Shown here one piece after another: positions 44,399 to 53,315 of a stretch of DNA of 64,000 bases. The stretch is taken from the NCBI RefSeq assembly GCF_019511345.1, contig NZ_JAEUAK010000016.1:1-64000 (forward strand), given 5' to 3'. A program made the translations under genes and the position numbers. Position 1 is the first letter of the stretch; every line of letters starts with the position of its first letter. This DNA comes from Rhizobium mesosinicum. Its GTDB lineage: Bacteria > Pseudomonadota > Alphaproteobacteria > Rhizobiales > Rhizobiaceae. The notes under the pieces are model-generated. The model did not search any database. It was not told the DNA's origin and worked only from the letters and a program-made list of their open reading frames with translations.

Positions 44399-45187
44399 TT
44401 AGACCGTCTTCAGCATACCGCCATCGACGAAATAGGTAGAGCCGATGCTATAGCTGGACCGGTCGGAGCAGAGGAAGACGAAGAAATTCGCCAACTCCTC
44501 CGGCGTGCCGAAACGCTTGGACGAGGCATGTTCATCCGCCACGCTCTGCAGATAACCCTCCCAGTCGCCGCCGGTTGCGGCCGTGAGTTGCTTGGCGGTC
44601 TTGATCCAGTCAGGCGTCAGGATAAGGCCGGCGTTGACGCAGTTGACGCGAATCTTGTCCTTGACGAGTTCGGTGGAGAGCGTCTTGGAAAACATCATGA
44701 GCGCCGCCTTGGTGACATTGTAAATCGGCTCGTACCACAGTGGCTGGACAGCACAGATCGAGGCGTTGTGAAGGATGACGCCGCCGCCACGCTTCTTCAT
44801 CTGCGGCGCAATTCCTCGCGCAAGGCGCACGGCGGCCATCACATGCAGATCAAAATACGCCTGCCACTTCTCGTCGGGCGCCTCCATGACCGTCTCGTTG
44901 GAGCCGGTGCCGGCATTGTTGATGAGAATATCGGCTCCACCACGTTCGGCTGCCGCCGCGATGATCGCCTCCGTGCCTTCGACGGTCGCCACATCGCTTT
45001 CGACCGCAGTGGCGCTGACACCATATTTTGCAGCGATGCGCACAGCTTCAGCATCGAGCCGCTCGCGTCCACGCGCAGATAAAATCAGGTTGGCGCCCTC
45101 CGCTGCCAGCCCTTCGGCGATGGCAAGTCCGATACCGACCGAACCACCGGTGATGACGGCGGTCTTTCCCTTCAATCCCAGATCCAT
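44399..45187 (-). CDS. Short-chain dehydrogenase/reductase
   Basis: A 262-residue SDR: cofactor motif TGGSVGIG, NNAGTG, catalytic Ser in LHNASICAV and Tyr-Lys in YNVTKAAL (PIYNVTKAALMMFSK). FGTPEELANFFVFLCSD and SIGSTYFVDGGM are typical of dehydrogenases of the FabG-like group. Substrate unknown. The start at 45187 has ribosome site GGGAGGATT; a 50-residue upstream extension of the frame is not believed. The gene has no operon partner on its strand. Confidence 0.9.
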   Translation of the reverse strand: MDLGLKGKTAVITGGSVGIGLAIAEGLAAEGANLILSARGRERLDAEAVRIAAKYGVSATAVESDVATVEGTEAIIAAAAERGGADILINNAGTGSNETVMEAPDEKWQAYFDLHVMAAVRLARGIAPQMKKRGGGVILHNASICAVQPLWYEPIYNVTKAALMMFSKTLSTELVKDKIRVNCVNAGLILTPDWIKTAKQLTAATGGDWEGYLQSVADEHASSKRFGTPEELANFFVFLCSDRSSYSIGSTYFVDGGMLKTV

Positions 45188-45357
45188 GAAATCCTCCCGA
45201 ATGCGGCCTTTAGCTCCGGCCGATCCGCCAACTCTCCCGGCATTGGTTCTGCCCGTCAAGCCGTGGCGGAAAATCATCGGTGCCGTTAGCTGATCCCTCT
45301 TGCCGCAGGTCGCGATCTGTCCCATGCCTGGAGGCATAGCGGAGGAGTTTTCATGCT

Positions 45358-45573
45358 TTTTTATTCGACCTTCATAAGGTTGAAGGACCGGATTGCCCTG
45401 TGCAGATCGCCGACAATCCCGGCCGCAACGAGCCCGGCACGGGTGAGATCAATTACGGCTTCATCCTCTCCGAACTCGACCGTCTCGGCTACGACGGCTG
45501 GGTCGGCTGCGAATACAAACCCAAGGCCGGCACCAGCGAAGGGCTTGGCTGGATGAAACCCTATCGGACCTGA
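45358..45573 (+). pseudogene. Hydroxypyruvate isomerase (hyi) C-terminal remnant
   Basis: The plus-strand frame reads FDLHKVEG, then after what looks like a deletion VQIADNPGRNEPGTGEINY, and RLGYDGWVGCEYKPKAGT ending GLGWMKPYRT and TGA at 45573. This is the C-terminal third of hydroxypyruvate isomerase; the active-site residues Q and E of the DNPGR...GCEY region are still present. Nothing upstream encodes the first two-thirds, and about 15 residues seem missing after KVEG. The remnant ends the trace of a glyoxylate-pathway gene in this lineage. Confidence 0.7.
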
Positions 45574-46023
45574 GCGTGACATGAAGCCGTCGCTCCGAAC
45601 TCCGGTTGTTGGCCGGCCCGGCTGGCGGAATACGGCTATGATGCCAATCGTCTCGAAATGTTGGCTCTATACGGAGCGCCTACGAAGCCAATGGCGTAAT
45701 AGCGCATCTTCGCTATCGGAGACTTGCTGTCACCCACCTTCGTGGCATTGAAACCGTGCCAACGCCACCTTTCGCCTCAGAGCCAGCTTGAATGGCAGGC
45801 GCAGCTTGAAATGCCGCCGGCTCCGATTGGCTCTTCATCCCTGCGGACCGCAATCGGCTTCGGCAAACATTATGTTTTCTCCAGCTTCGGACCGCGCTTC
45901 GAGGAAGGCTCGCTACTGCCTACCCCAAGGGAAGCGGGCCATTGCCGGCAACGAATCCGAGAGGCGACCCTTGGCCACCGGTCCCCCCTTGCCTAGATTG
46001 AGTTCGAAAGCAGGAGGAGCGGC
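45574..46023. other. Intergenic region with no gene recognised
   Basis: About 450 bases between the hyi remnant and the cupin gene. Short ORFs exist in several frames, but none has a ribosome site or a family pattern I can name. It may be further decayed sequence of the former hyi operon. Confidence 0.4.
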
Positions 46024-46500
46024 ATGAGCGACGATCACGACCACAAGCATATCGACTGGCGCGAACATGGCGTGAAGGTCATCCCCGGCAATGCGCTTGA
46101 TCCGAATACGGCGCAGACCCCGGGCATGAGCCGAGCAACCGCCATCAACAACGCGCGCGCCGGCGCCGAAAAGATCTGGGCCGGCACGGTAACGATTAAC
46201 GCCAACGCCAAGACCGGCGCCCATCACCACGGCGATCTCGAGAGCATCATCTACGTGGTGAAAGGCAAGGCCCGCATGCGCTGGGGCGAAAACCTGGAAT
46301 TCACCGCCGAAGCCGGCCCCGGCGATTTCATCTATGTGCCACCCTTCGTGCCGCATCAGGAAATCAACGCCAACCGCGACGAGACGCTGGAATGCGTGGT
46401 CGTGCGCTCAGGCCAGGAACCGGTCGTCGTGAATCTCGATATCGAACCGATCGAGAAACCCGAAAACGTGGCCTGGATCGACCCGATTCACCGCCACTAG
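46024..46500 (+). CDS. Cupin-domain protein
   Basis: A 158-residue single cupin. Motif 1 is NAKTGAHHHGDLESIIYVVKG and motif 2 GDFIYVPPFVPHQEIN, giving the metal-binding His-His-His/Glu-His set. Cupins of this kind bind metal and may be dioxygenases, isomerases or sensors; the substrate is unknown. The N-terminal DDHDHKH segment is histidine-rich and could bind metal or be flexible. It is convergent with the GMC oxidoreductase gene (stops 11 bases apart). Confidence 0.86.
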   Translation: MSDDHDHKHIDWREHGVKVIPGNALDPNTAQTPGMSRATAINNARAGAEKIWAGTVTINANAKTGAHHHGDLESIIYVVKGKARMRWGENLEFTAEAGPGDFIYVPPFVPHQEINANRDETLECVVVRSGQEPVVVNLDIEPIEKPENVAWIDPIHRH

Positions 46501-46510
46501 GTTCAAGTTC

Positions 46511-48124
46511 TCATGCAGCGGCAAGGATCATCGCCGCACCCTTCTCCGCCACCATCATCGTCGGCGCATTGATATTGCCCGCCGTGATATTCGGGAAGAC
46601 CGAGGCATCGACGATCCGCAACCCACTTATGCCATGCACCTTTAGCGACGCATCGACCACCGACGTCGTGGCATCCGGACCCATCGCAGCCGATCCGCAG
46701 AGGTGATAGATCGAACCGGAATTGCCGCGGAAGTAGGTCAGCAACTCCTCGTCCGTGCGAGCCTCTGCCGAAGGCGGCATCTCGGCTTTGGTGATCGACC
46801 GCAGAGCCGGCGCTTCCATGATCCGGCGCACCAGCCGGCTGCCCTGAATGACCTCTTCCTCGTCATGGACGGTGCCGAGATAGTTCGGCCGGATTTGCGG
46901 CACATCCGTCAACTCGGGCGAGACGATGCTGACACTGCCGCGGCTCGTCGGCCGGCAGGAATTGAAGGCCAGCAGGAAGCCCGAATAGGGCTCCGGCTTC
47001 AGCCCAGCCTTGGGATCGGTCGGAATGCGGTAGGAGAGCGGGTTGAAGTACAGTTGGATATTCGGCCGCTCCTCCTCCGGGCTGCCGCGCAGGAAAGCGC
47101 CCGCCTGATTGACGCTGAGCGCCAGCGGCCCCCGTCGCGTCAGGATATAACGCAAGGCCTGCCGCGCCTGCCCGAAGATCGTGCCGAGTTCGTCATTCAG
47201 CGTCGGCACGGCGGAGCGGTAATAGAAGCTGGCGCAGAGATGATCCTGCAGATTCTCGCCGACCGCCGGCAGATGCCTGACGAGCGGAATGCCGAGAGAC
47301 TGCAGATGCGCGCCGTCGCCAATGCCAGAAAGCTGCAGCAGCTTCGGTGTATCGACAGCGCCGGCCGAGAGGATGACCTCCTGCCGCACCGAATAGCCGG
47401 TGACGCCACCCGGCCCGATCACCTCGACCCCGGTCGCCCGAGCTTCCGTATCGACAATCACCCGGCGCACCCGGCTATTGCGCAGGATCGCAAGATTGGG
47501 CCGCCCGAGCGCCGGCCGCAGATAGGCAAGCGAAGAGGACGAGCGCACGCCTTTTCGCGTATTGATGTCATAGATGCCGGCGCCCTCGATGCTCTCACCA
47601 TTGAAATCCGCATTCAGCGGCAGCTGCAGCTCGGCACACGCCTCAAGGAAACGGTCAGTAATCGCATGCGATTGGCCGCGCATCGGCGTCACATGGATCG
47701 GCCCACCACCGCCGTGATATTTGCTCTCGCCGCCCGCATGCGTCTCCAGCTTGCGGAAGAAGGGCAGCACGTCGTCATAGCCCCAGCCGAGATTGCCGGC
47801 AGCCTTCCAGTCGTCGAAATCGTCGGCCGCACCGCGCACGAAGATCATCGCATTGATAGAGCCGGAACCGCCCTGCACCTTGCCGCGCGGCGCGTAGATG
47901 CGCCGGCCATTGAGCGCAGCCTCCGGCTCGCTCCAATACATCCAGTTGACCTTCGGATCGTAATAGGAACGCGCATAGCCAACCGGTACGCGGAACCACG
48001 GGGAGCTGTCATTGCCGCCGGCTTCGATCAGCAGCACGTTGTGCCTGCCGCTCTCGCTAAGGCGTGCGGCGAGAATGCAGCCGGCCGAGCCGGCGCCGAC
48101 GATGATGTAATCGTATGTCGTCAT
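46511..48124 (-). CDS. GMC-family FAD-dependent alcohol oxidoreductase
   Basis: A 537-residue flavoprotein: FAD-binding start YIIVGAGSAGCILAARLSES, GMC signature 1 in GKVQGGSGSINAMIFVRG and signature 2 in ILSAGAVDTPKLLQLSGIG. The catalytic His is in YHLCGSAAMG and the Asn in GNINAPTMM. The group includes choline and alcohol dehydrogenases. In this setting (last of a catabolic cluster with an aldehyde dehydrogenase) it probably oxidises an alcohol group on the imported substrate. Substrate unproven; it should not be named betA from homology alone. Confidence 0.9.
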   Translation of the reverse strand: MTTYDYIIVGAGSAGCILAARLSESGRHNVLLIEAGGNDSSPWFRVPVGYARSYYDPKVNWMYWSEPEAALNGRRIYAPRGKVQGGSGSINAMIFVRGAADDFDDWKAAGNLGWGYDDVLPFFRKLETHAGGESKYHGGGGPIHVTPMRGQSHAITDRFLEACAELQLPLNADFNGESIEGAGIYDINTRKGVRSSSSLAYLRPALGRPNLAILRNSRVRRVIVDTEARATGVEVIGPGGVTGYSVRQEVILSAGAVDTPKLLQLSGIGDGAHLQSLGIPLVRHLPAVGENLQDHLCASFYYRSAVPTLNDELGTIFGQARQALRYILTRRGPLALSVNQAGAFLRGSPEEERPNIQLYFNPLSYRIPTDPKAGLKPEPYSGFLLAFNSCRPTSRGSVSIVSPELTDVPQIRPNYLGTVHDEEEVIQGSRLVRRIMEAPALRSITKAEMPPSAEARTDEELLTYFRGNSGSIYHLCGSAAMGPDATTSVVDASLKVHGISGLRIVDASVFPNITAGNINAPTMMVAEKGAAMILAAA

Positions 48125-48132
48125 CTTCGTTC

Positions 48133-49350
48133 TCAGCCGCGGGCCGGCGCGAATGCCTTCACGTCGGCGGGCTTGTCATCCATTTGCAGATGCAGTCGCT
48201 GCCCTTCGTAAGGCGAGTGTTTTGCGACGACATCGAGGTTGATCTCCACGCCCAGTCCCGGTTCATTTGACGGGATCAGATAACCGTCATCGAAGCGCAG
48301 CGGCGTCTTCAGGATTTCGGCATAGAAGCCCGAGAAATCGACAATCGCTTCGTGGATCAGGAAATTCGGCGAAGATGCGGCGAGCTGGATGCTGGCCGCA
48401 GCGCCGATCGGACCATTGTAGAGATGTGGCGCGATCTGCGCGTAATGCGCTTCGGCCATGCCGGCGATCTTCTTGGATTCCAGAATACCGCCGGCACGCG
48501 CCACGTTCATCTGCAGGATCGAGGCCGCACCCGTTTCCAGCACACGCTGGAACTCGTATTTCGTCGTCAGCCTTTCGCCCGTCGAAATCGGGATCGAGGT
48601 CTTGCGGGCGACCTCTGCCATCGCCTCTTCCTGGCCGGGAGGCACCGGCTCTTCGAACCAGAGCGGATCATATTTCTCCAGCCGCTGCGCCAGCCGGATC
48701 GCCGAGGACGGCACCATCTGCCCATGCGTGCCGAAGAGCAGATCGGCGCTGCTGCCGACAGCCGCACGAATCCTGGCGCAGAATTCCTCGCAGCGGTCCA
48801 TGACGCCGAGCGAAAGCTGATGACCGGAATAGGCCGTATAGGGACCGGCCGGATCGAACTTCACGGCGGTAAAGCCCATTTCGACCATTTTCACCGCGCA
48901 TTCGGCGGCGAGATCCGGATCGTTATAATCGTACTCGCCGGCAGCATTTTTCGGATAGAGATAGGTATAGGCGCGCAGCTTCTCGTGAACCCGCCCGCCG
49001 ATCAGCTTGTGCACCGGCTTGCCCGCGGCCTTGCCGATAATGTCCCAGCAGGCGATCTCCAGGCCGGAGACGATACCCATCATCGTCGGATCCGGCCGCT
49101 GGGTAAAACCGCTCGAATAGGCAAGCCGCCAGAAGCGCTCTACGTCGTGCGGATCATGGCCGAGCAGGTAACGCTGGAAGACATCCTCGATCAGCGGCAC
49201 GAGCGCCTGCGGATGGAAGGCGGTCGAATAGACCTCTCCGACGCCCTCTATACCGTCAGCCGTTGTTAGCCGCACAAAGATCCAGTACATGCCGCCGATA
49301 TGCGGCGGCGGGACGGCGACGACATGGGTGGAAAGCGAAGCGATCTGCAT
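48133..49350 (-). CDS. Mandelate-racemase/muconate-lactonizing (enolase superfamily) enzyme
   Basis: A 405-residue protein. The N-terminal capping domain (GIEGVGEVYSTAFHPQAL) is followed by the TIM barrel with the metal ligands in the FEEPVPP and STGERLTTKYEF strands, the lysine of AVKFDP on strand 2 and a histidine in IAPHLYNGPI. These motifs suit a sugar-acid dehydratase or cycloisomerase, such as galactonate- or glucarate-type enzymes. The exact substrate is not resolved. The start at 49350 (MQIASLST) has ribosome site GAGGATC; the TTG at 49365 is less likely. It is 11 bases after the aldehyde dehydrogenase gene. Confidence 0.85.
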   Translation of the reverse strand: MQIASLSTHVVAVPPPHIGGMYWIFVRLTTADGIEGVGEVYSTAFHPQALVPLIEDVFQRYLLGHDPHDVERFWRLAYSSGFTQRPDPTMMGIVSGLEIACWDIIGKAAGKPVHKLIGGRVHEKLRAYTYLYPKNAAGEYDYNDPDLAAECAVKMVEMGFTAVKFDPAGPYTAYSGHQLSLGVMDRCEEFCARIRAAVGSSADLLFGTHGQMVPSSAIRLAQRLEKYDPLWFEEPVPPGQEEAMAEVARKTSIPISTGERLTTKYEFQRVLETGAASILQMNVARAGGILESKKIAGMAEAHYAQIAPHLYNGPIGAAASIQLAASSPNFLIHEAIVDFSGFYAEILKTPLRFDDGYLIPSNEPGLGVEINLDVVAKHSPYEGQRLHLQMDDKPADVKAFAPARG

Positions 49351-49361
49351 GGCCGTGATCC

Positions 49362-50780
49362 TCAATGCTTGAGTATGACGAGGCGCGTCTGGGTGAATTC
49401 GAGCATGCCGTGTTTACCGTCATCGCCGCCGAGACCGGAGCGCTTCCAGCCGGCGTGATAGCCCTGATAGGGATCGGCCGGGAAACGGTTGACGTAGAAT
49501 TCGCCGGCCTCGATCGCATCGGAAAACCGCATGATCGTGCGGTGATTGTCGGTGAAGAGCACCGAGCTCAGGCCAAACTGGTGATCATTGGCGAGCGCGA
49601 GCGCCTCCTCGGTCTTATCGTAAGCGACGATCGGCATCACCGGCCCAAAGATCTCCTCGGCGATGATCTCCATGTCCTGACGGCAATTGGATAGCAGCGT
49701 CGGCGGATAGAAGAAGCCGGGACCTTCGGGCAGGATGCCGCCGGCCTCGATGCGTGCGTCCTGCTCCGCCGCCTTCAGGACGGCCTTGTGCACATTCGTC
49801 TGCGCAGACTTCGTGGCGAGCGGCCCGACGCGTGACGCATCGACCGAGCGGTCGCCGAAGGCCCGTGCGGCAAAACCCGCCTTCAGCTTGTCAAGCAGCG
49901 CGTCATGGATCGAACGATGCACATAGACGCGCTCCGGCGCGGTGCAGAGCTGGCCGCAATGATTGGTCTTGGCGGCGACAAGCTGTGCGGCAACGGCATC
50001 GAGGTCCGCATCCGGCTCGATTATGACAGGCGTCTTGCCGCCGAGTTCCAGCGACGGCTTCGCGATGTTCGCCTTGCAATAGTCGAGCACGACGCGGCCA
50101 GCCTGCAGGCTGCCGGTCAGCGTGATCATCCCGACCTTAGGATGGGTGCAGAGCGTCGCCGCGACTTCATGCGACATGGTGAGGATATTGATGAGCCCAG
50201 CAGGCAACCCTGCCTCAGCCACGGCTTCGGCAATCGCGAAGGCCGATGTCGGCGTCGAATTGCTGGGACGCACGACCACGGCATTGCCCGCGATGAGCGC
50301 CGGCGCGATCTTGCGCACCAGCGTGTAGATCGGGAAGTTGAAGGGGATCAGGCAGGCGACGACACCGATCGCTTCGCGCTTCAGGAGCAGCGTCTCGTTG
50401 GCATTGTCGCTCGGAATGATTTCGCCCTCGATACGCCGCGCCCATTCGGCGTGATAACGCATCAGCTCTGCGCCATAGATCGCCTCGCCGGTCGCATCGG
50501 CAAGGCTCTTTCCGGATTCCTGCGCGAGCGCTGCACCGATCTTTTCAGCGCGCCGTTCGATGGCGGCAGCGAGCTTGCGCAACGCGTCTCCGCGCGCAAT
50601 TGCCGGCAGCGCCCGCCATTCCTTCTGCGCCTTCGCTGCTGCCTCGACAGCCTCGATCGCTTCAGCAGCAGTCGCCGACGGCACCTTAGCAAAAGCGACT
50701 TCGGTTGCTGGATTGAGCACCGGCACCAGCGGGCCGGAAGACCGGAATTCTCCGGCGATAAAATTGCGATAATCCGTCAT
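49362..50780 (-). CDS. NAD(P)-dependent aldehyde dehydrogenase
   Basis: A 472-residue aldehyde dehydrogenase. The nucleophilic Cys lies in NHCGQLCTAPERVYVH and the general-base Glu in LELGGKTPVI. IPFNFPIYTLVRKIAPALIAG and GPVMPIVAYDKTEEAL are family motifs. Resemblance is to lactaldehyde/glycolaldehyde dehydrogenases (AldA type). It probably oxidises the aldehyde produced in the cluster's pathway. The start at 50780 is chosen for MTDYRNFIAGEF. It is the first catabolic enzyme gene after the transporter genes. Confidence 0.9.
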   Translation of the reverse strand: MTDYRNFIAGEFRSSGPLVPVLNPATEVAFAKVPSATAAEAIEAVEAAAKAQKEWRALPAIARGDALRKLAAAIERRAEKIGAALAQESGKSLADATGEAIYGAELMRYHAEWARRIEGEIIPSDNANETLLLKREAIGVVACLIPFNFPIYTLVRKIAPALIAGNAVVVRPSNSTPTSAFAIAEAVAEAGLPAGLINILTMSHEVAATLCTHPKVGMITLTGSLQAGRVVLDYCKANIAKPSLELGGKTPVIIEPDADLDAVAAQLVAAKTNHCGQLCTAPERVYVHRSIHDALLDKLKAGFAARAFGDRSVDASRVGPLATKSAQTNVHKAVLKAAEQDARIEAGGILPEGPGFFYPPTLLSNCRQDMEIIAEEIFGPVMPIVAYDKTEEALALANDHQFGLSSVLFTDNHRTIMRFSDAIEAGEFYVNRFPADPYQGYHAGWKRSGLGGDDGKHGMLEFTQTRLVILKH

Positions 50781-50876
50781 GACGACATCCTCTGGACAAT
50801 AGCTCACTCCACACATGCCGGCTCAAGTCGGCCATGCGTTGAAACGAAACGGGGTGCCGACGCCCGAAAGCGGCGG

Positions 50877-52466
50877 CTAGAACGTGCTGCGGCCCGGCGC
50901 CGCGTCGAGAAGTGTTCTCGTATAGGGGTGCGTCGGCGCCTGCAGCACCTGGGCCGCACTGCCCCGCTCGACGATCTCCCCCTTCTGCATCACCACGATC
51001 TCGTCGCTAATCTGGGCGGCGACACGCAGGTCGTGGGTGATGAAGACGATGGCGAGCTGAAGCTTCTCCTGCAGCTCGCGAAGCAGTTTCAGCACCTGCG
51101 CCTGCACGGAGACGTCGAGCGCCGAAACGCTCTCATCCGCGATCAGCACATCCGGCCGCATCGCAAGCGCCCGGGCAATACCGATGCGCTGGCGCTGACC
51201 GCCTGAGAACGCAGACGGCTTGCGCCAATAGGCGCTCTTCTGCAGACCGACCAGATTAAGCAGCTCTTCCGCGCGGCGGCGTGCCTCCCCTGCCTCGACA
51301 CCTGCAAGCATGGCGGAACGGGCGATCATCGGCCCGACGCGGCGGCGCGGATTGAGCGAACCGAACGGATCCTGGAAAATCATCTGGATCGACCGCCGCC
51401 GCGCACGCAACGGCGCCGGCGAAAGGCCGAGAAGATCCGCACCCGCGACTTCCACCCGGCCGCCCTTCGGCTCGATCAGCCGGATCATCGCCTTGGCAAG
51501 CGTTGACTTGCCGCAACCGGATTCGCCGACGATGGAGACCACACGGCCCGGCAACAGGCTGAGCTCCACATGCTTCAAGACCTGAACGCTGCCGTAGGAA
51601 TGCTGTAGATCGTGCACCGCAAGCACCGGCAGCTCGCCGGTCTGCACCGCCGGACGGCCATACGGCGTCAGGCTCGGAACGGCAGCGATAAGCTCCTTGG
51701 TGTAGGGATGGTTTGGAGCCGTCAGCACCTGCTTTGCCTCGCCGATCTCGACGATTTCGCCATGGCGCATAACCGCCACGCGGTCGGCAATATCGGCAAC
51801 CACACCGAAGTCATGGGTGATAAAGATGATACCATGACCGTGCACATCGCGCAGTTCACGCATCAGCTTCAGAACCTGCGCCTGCGTCGTCACGTCGAGT
51901 GCGGTCGTCGGCTCGTCGGCGATCAGCACGCGCGGGTTCATCGCAAGCGCCATGGCGATGACGACACGCTGGCACTGACCGCCGGAAAGCTCATGCGGAT
52001 AGGCTTGCAGGATACGATCGGGGTTCGGCAGATGCATGGATTCGACCAGTGCGAGAGCGCGTCTCTTGCGCTCGGCGGCATCGAAATCCGAATGCAGTTC
52101 AAAGACTTCCTCGACCTGCGCGGAAACTGTCATCGCCGGATTGAGCGAGGCAATCGGCTCCTGAAAGATCATCGCAATGTCGCTCCCCCTGATAGCGCGA
52201 AACGCCCGCTCGGAGAGGCCGACGAGATTGGTATCACCGAGCACCACTTTGCCGTCGGCAATCTTCAGACCCTCGGGCACCGCGCCCATCAGCGCACTCG
52301 ACAGCACCGACTTGCCCGAACCGGACTCGCCGACGATGCAGAGGATCTCCCGCGGCTTCAGATCGAAACTTGCGGCTTTCACGGCATAGGGCCGGTCGGC
52401 GCCTTTCGGCAGGGCGACGCTCAGATTTTCGACCCGGAGGATCGGCTGGTTTTCGTTGCTGCTCAT
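50877..52466 (-). CDS. Fused double ATPase of a peptide/opine-type ABC importer
   Basis: A 529-residue protein with two complete ABC domains: the first with Walker A GESGSGKSVLSSAL and signature LSGGQCQRVVIA, the second with GESGCGKSTLAKAM and FSGGQRQRIGIA. Oligopeptide/dipeptide importers normally use two separate proteins (DppD and DppF); here they are joined in one chain. It powers the two permeases encoded next to it. Its start overlaps the preceding permease stop by four bases, so translation is coupled. Confidence 0.92.
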   Translation of the reverse strand: MSSNENQPILRVENLSVALPKGADRPYAVKAASFDLKPREILCIVGESGSGKSVLSSALMGAVPEGLKIADGKVVLGDTNLVGLSERAFRAIRGSDIAMIFQEPIASLNPAMTVSAQVEEVFELHSDFDAAERKRRALALVESMHLPNPDRILQAYPHELSGGQCQRVVIAMALAMNPRVLIADEPTTALDVTTQAQVLKLMRELRDVHGHGIIFITHDFGVVADIADRVAVMRHGEIVEIGEAKQVLTAPNHPYTKELIAAVPSLTPYGRPAVQTGELPVLAVHDLQHSYGSVQVLKHVELSLLPGRVVSIVGESGCGKSTLAKAMIRLIEPKGGRVEVAGADLLGLSPAPLRARRRSIQMIFQDPFGSLNPRRRVGPMIARSAMLAGVEAGEARRRAEELLNLVGLQKSAYWRKPSAFSGGQRQRIGIARALAMRPDVLIADESVSALDVSVQAQVLKLLRELQEKLQLAIVFITHDLRVAAQISDEIVVMQKGEIVERGSAAQVLQAPTHPYTRTLLDAAPGRSTF

Positions 52467-53308
52467 GCGCGCCTCCCCTGCGCTTCCGAGACTTCCCGCA
52501 ATCCGTCCGCCAGCAGGCTCAAGCCCAGCATCAGCGACGAGATCGCAAGGCACGGGAAAATGACGAGATGCGGGAAGGCGATCGCCATGGCGCGGCCTTC
52601 ATTCACCATCGTGCCCCAATCCGGCGTCGGTGGCGGCAGGCCGAGGCCGAGGAAGCCGAGCGTGCCGATGGTGATCGCCGTGTAGCCGAGACGCAGGCAG
52701 AAATCGACTGCAAGCGGCCCGCTGGCGTTAGGCAGGATATCGAAGAGCATGATGCGCCAGGTGCTTTCGCCCTGCGTCACTGCCGCCGCCACATAATCGC
52801 GGCTCGCCACATCGATAGTGATGCCACGCACGATACGGAAGATCGCCGGCGCACTGCCGAAAGTCACAGCAAGCACGATATTGAAAGGCGATGAACCGAC
52901 CACGACGATGATAACGATATAGAGCACCAGTACCGGGAAGGAGAGCACCACATTGGCAACGTAGGACAGCACCGCATCGCCCCAACCGCGCCAATAGCCG
53001 GCGGCAAGCCCGAGCACCACACCGACCACATAGGCCGTGACTGTCGCAAGCGTCGAGAACATGACGACCGTGCGTGCGCCGTAGATGAGGCGAGAGAGAA
53101 TATCACGACCAAGCTTGTCGGTTCCAAGCCAGAACACGCCACCCGTTGGAGCCGCTGTACCCGGCTTTGCCAGCGGCAGCAGCGTACGGATCGGATCGAA
53201 GGGCGCGAGCAGCGGCGCGAAGATCGCCACCAGCAGCCAGCCGATCGTCAGGAACCCGCCGATCACGATGACCGGATTGGAGAGATAGGGTTTTACAACC
53301 TTCCGCAT
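52463..53308 (-). CDS. ABC importer permease, DppC type
   Basis: A 281-residue inner-membrane protein with about six spans, beginning with VIVIGGFLTIGWLLVAIFAP and the LGTDKLGRDILSRLIYGART segment that is diagnostic of DppC-like permeases. The ATPase-coupling EAA-like loop lies in the YVAAAVTQGESTWRIMLFDI stretch. It forms the channel with the 53316-54275 permease. The start at 53308 was chosen for MRKVVKPYL. Confidence 0.9.
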   Translation of the reverse strand: MRKVVKPYLSNPVIVIGGFLTIGWLLVAIFAPLLAPFDPIRTLLPLAKPGTAAPTGGVFWLGTDKLGRDILSRLIYGARTVVMFSTLATVTAYVVGVVLGLAAGYWRGWGDAVLSYVANVVLSFPVLVLYIVIIVVVGSSPFNIVLAVTFGSAPAIFRIVRGITIDVASRDYVAAAVTQGESTWRIMLFDILPNASGPLAVDFCLRLGYTAITIGTLGFLGLGLPPPTPDWGTMVNEGRAMAIAFPHLVIFPCLAISSLMLGLSLLADGLREVSEAQGRRA

Positions 53309-53315
53309 GGCGCCC

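Noticed and set aside
45188..45337. 50-residue N-terminal extension of the SDR at 44399
   Set aside because: SDR proteins begin a few residues before the TGGSVGIG motif, and a GGGAGGATT ribosome site precedes the ATG at 45187.
45353..45556. 67-residue plus-strand ORF (MLFYSTFIRLKDR...)
   Set aside because: A different frame of the same bases encodes a recognisable hydroxypyruvate-isomerase tail, so this ORF is a frame shadow of the remnant.
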